Source: Arcanobacterium haemolyticum | Lineage (GTDB): Bacteria; Actinomycetota; Actinomycetes; Actinomycetales; Actinomycetaceae | Assembly: GCA_021532125.1 (NCBI GenBank) | Contig: JADYUX010000001.1 | Location: 1 to 64,000 of the forward strand | DNA length: 64,000 bases | Reading direction: 5' to 3' | Shown: one piece after another, positions 63,511 through 64,000 of the stretch | Numbering within the stretch: the stretch's first letter is position 1 | Layout: every line of letters begins with the position of its first letter | Notes under the pieces: model-generated | What the model saw: only the letters and a program-made list of their open reading frames with translations | What the model was told of the DNA's origin: nothing | Database searches by the model: none | Made by a program: the position numbers and the translations under genes

Positions 63511-64000
63511 CTACTGGCGCGCAATTGCCATCGCATCGCGCACGTAACCCACAGCAGATACGAGAGAGAAGTACAAAGCCCCCGCGATAAGAACGTACGA
63601 GGCCCACACCATCACGTGTGCAACACCAGACGGCAAGAAGGACGCCCATGGAATGAGAAGCCCGGCAATACCAAAGGACTGGAAGACCATCTTGATCTTC
63701 CCGCCTTTACCTGCGGCCATGACTTGTTTCTTCACAACAGTCATACGAACGACGGTGATAGCGACCTCACGGCCGATCATGAGAATCGTCACCCACCACC
63801 AGAGATGACCATGCCACGACAAGAGAATGAGCGCCGCTGAGATGAGCGCTTTGTCGGCGATCGAATCAGCGAGCTTCCCGAAGTTCGTGACGAGGCCACG
63901 CGAGCGCGCCAAGTAACCGTCGGCCTTATCCGTCGCTGCCGCGATAGCAAAGACTGCCCATGCTGAAGCCGCCCGTCCAGGTGTATCCACCCAGTACACG
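63511..64000 (-). CDS. pgsA: CDP-diacylglycerol--glycerol-3-phosphate phosphatidyltransferase (5' end outside window)
   Basis: The last ~162 residues of a CDP-alcohol phosphatidyltransferase, which makes phosphatidylglycerol phosphate in the membrane. The full signature DG-x2-AR-x8-G-x3-D-x3-D is present (DGYLARSRGLVTNFGKLADS continuing IADK), followed by several membrane helices and MIGREVAITVVRM. The N-terminal part is cut off by the window edge. Confidence 0.92.
   Translation of the reverse strand, partial: VYWVDTPGRAASAWAVFAIAAATDKADGYLARSRGLVTNFGKLADSIADKALISAALILLSWHGHLWWWVTILMIGREVAITVVRMTVVKKQVMAAGKGGKIKMVFQSFGIAGLLIPWASFLPSGVAHVMVWASYVLIAGALYFSLVSAVGYVRDAMAIARQ

Noticed and set aside
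1-64000. CRISPR arrays, insertion sequences, prophage
   Set aside because: No regularly spaced repeats of array type, no transposase or phage structural genes; the only tandem repeats are the 18-bp units and the MraZ-type boxes.

Overview
This window is a piece of chromosome from a moderately high-GC Gram-positive actinobacterium, most likely of the Actinomycetaceae (Trueperella/Arcanobacterium-like). The evidence is the DivIVA/SepF/YggT tail on the division cluster, an actinobacterial nrdR-LysM-lexA block, the hflX-dapF-miaA-miaB-recX-recA-DUF3046-clgR-cinA-pgsA synteny, a HelD protein, SOS boxes of the TCGAAC-N4-GTTCGA type, and many probably leaderless genes. The MurE motif (DDPH, not DNPR) points to a wall cross-linked through lysine or ornithine rather than diaminopimelate. 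Genus is an inference. I see no phage, insertion sequence, CRISPR array or other obviously mobile DNA.

Layout. 1-1100: a poorly coding segment with short repeats, then a tRNA with CAT anticodon. 1.1-8.6 kb (minus strand): dnaG, dgt, dusB, a YibE/F membrane protein and glyS. 8.9-13.3 kb (plus strand): a Zur-controlled zinc-uptake operon znuA-znuC-znuB-zur followed by a membrane protein, an S4 protein and a reductase-like protein. 13.3-19.0 kb (minus): dnaE, an acetyltransferase, rluD-type synthase, lspA. 19.1-37.2 kb (minus): the complete division and cell-wall (dcw) cluster, read in the order mraZ, rsmH, ftsL-like, ftsI, murE, murF, mraY, murD, ftsW, murG, murC, ftsQ, ftsZ, pgeF, sepF, yggT, divIVA. 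From rsmH to ftsQ no gap exceeds 2 bases. 37.6-43.1 kb: DUF3040 protein, dinB, a spermidine-synthase-like protein, an MFS transporter and a PAC2 protein. 43.4-48.9 kb (plus): helD, serA and an acyl-CoA ligase. 49.0-56.0 kb: nrdR, a LysM division-inhibitor candidate, lexA, ldh, a DinG-type helicase and hflX. 56.2-64.0 kb: a small methyltransferase, a half-length DapF-like protein, miaA, miaB, recX, recA, DUF3046, clgR, cinA and the 3' part of pgsA.

How it fits together. The dcw genes make lipid II (MurC-F, MraY, MurG) and assemble the divisome (FtsZ, SepF, FtsQ, FtsL, FtsW, FtsI, DivIVA), with MraZ as likely cluster regulator. LexA connects DNA damage to recA-recX and to the LysM protein that probably blocks septation. 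Zur closes a feedback loop on zinc uptake. ClgR appears to lie under an HspR-type (HAIR) operator.

The window is mainly housekeeping sequence. The best leads are: a DapF that has lost its whole C-terminal domain and its catalytic cysteine but keeps a frame and a promoter; a HAIR operator exactly overlapping a candidate clgR promoter; three separate clusters of 10-bp-spaced MraZ-type boxes; a pair of strong hairpins between znuA and znuC; and a set of about ten genes whose -10 hexamer sits 6-8 bases before the start codon (leaderless mRNAs). Start codons were moved downstream where a ribosome-binding site, a -10 spacing or family length required it.
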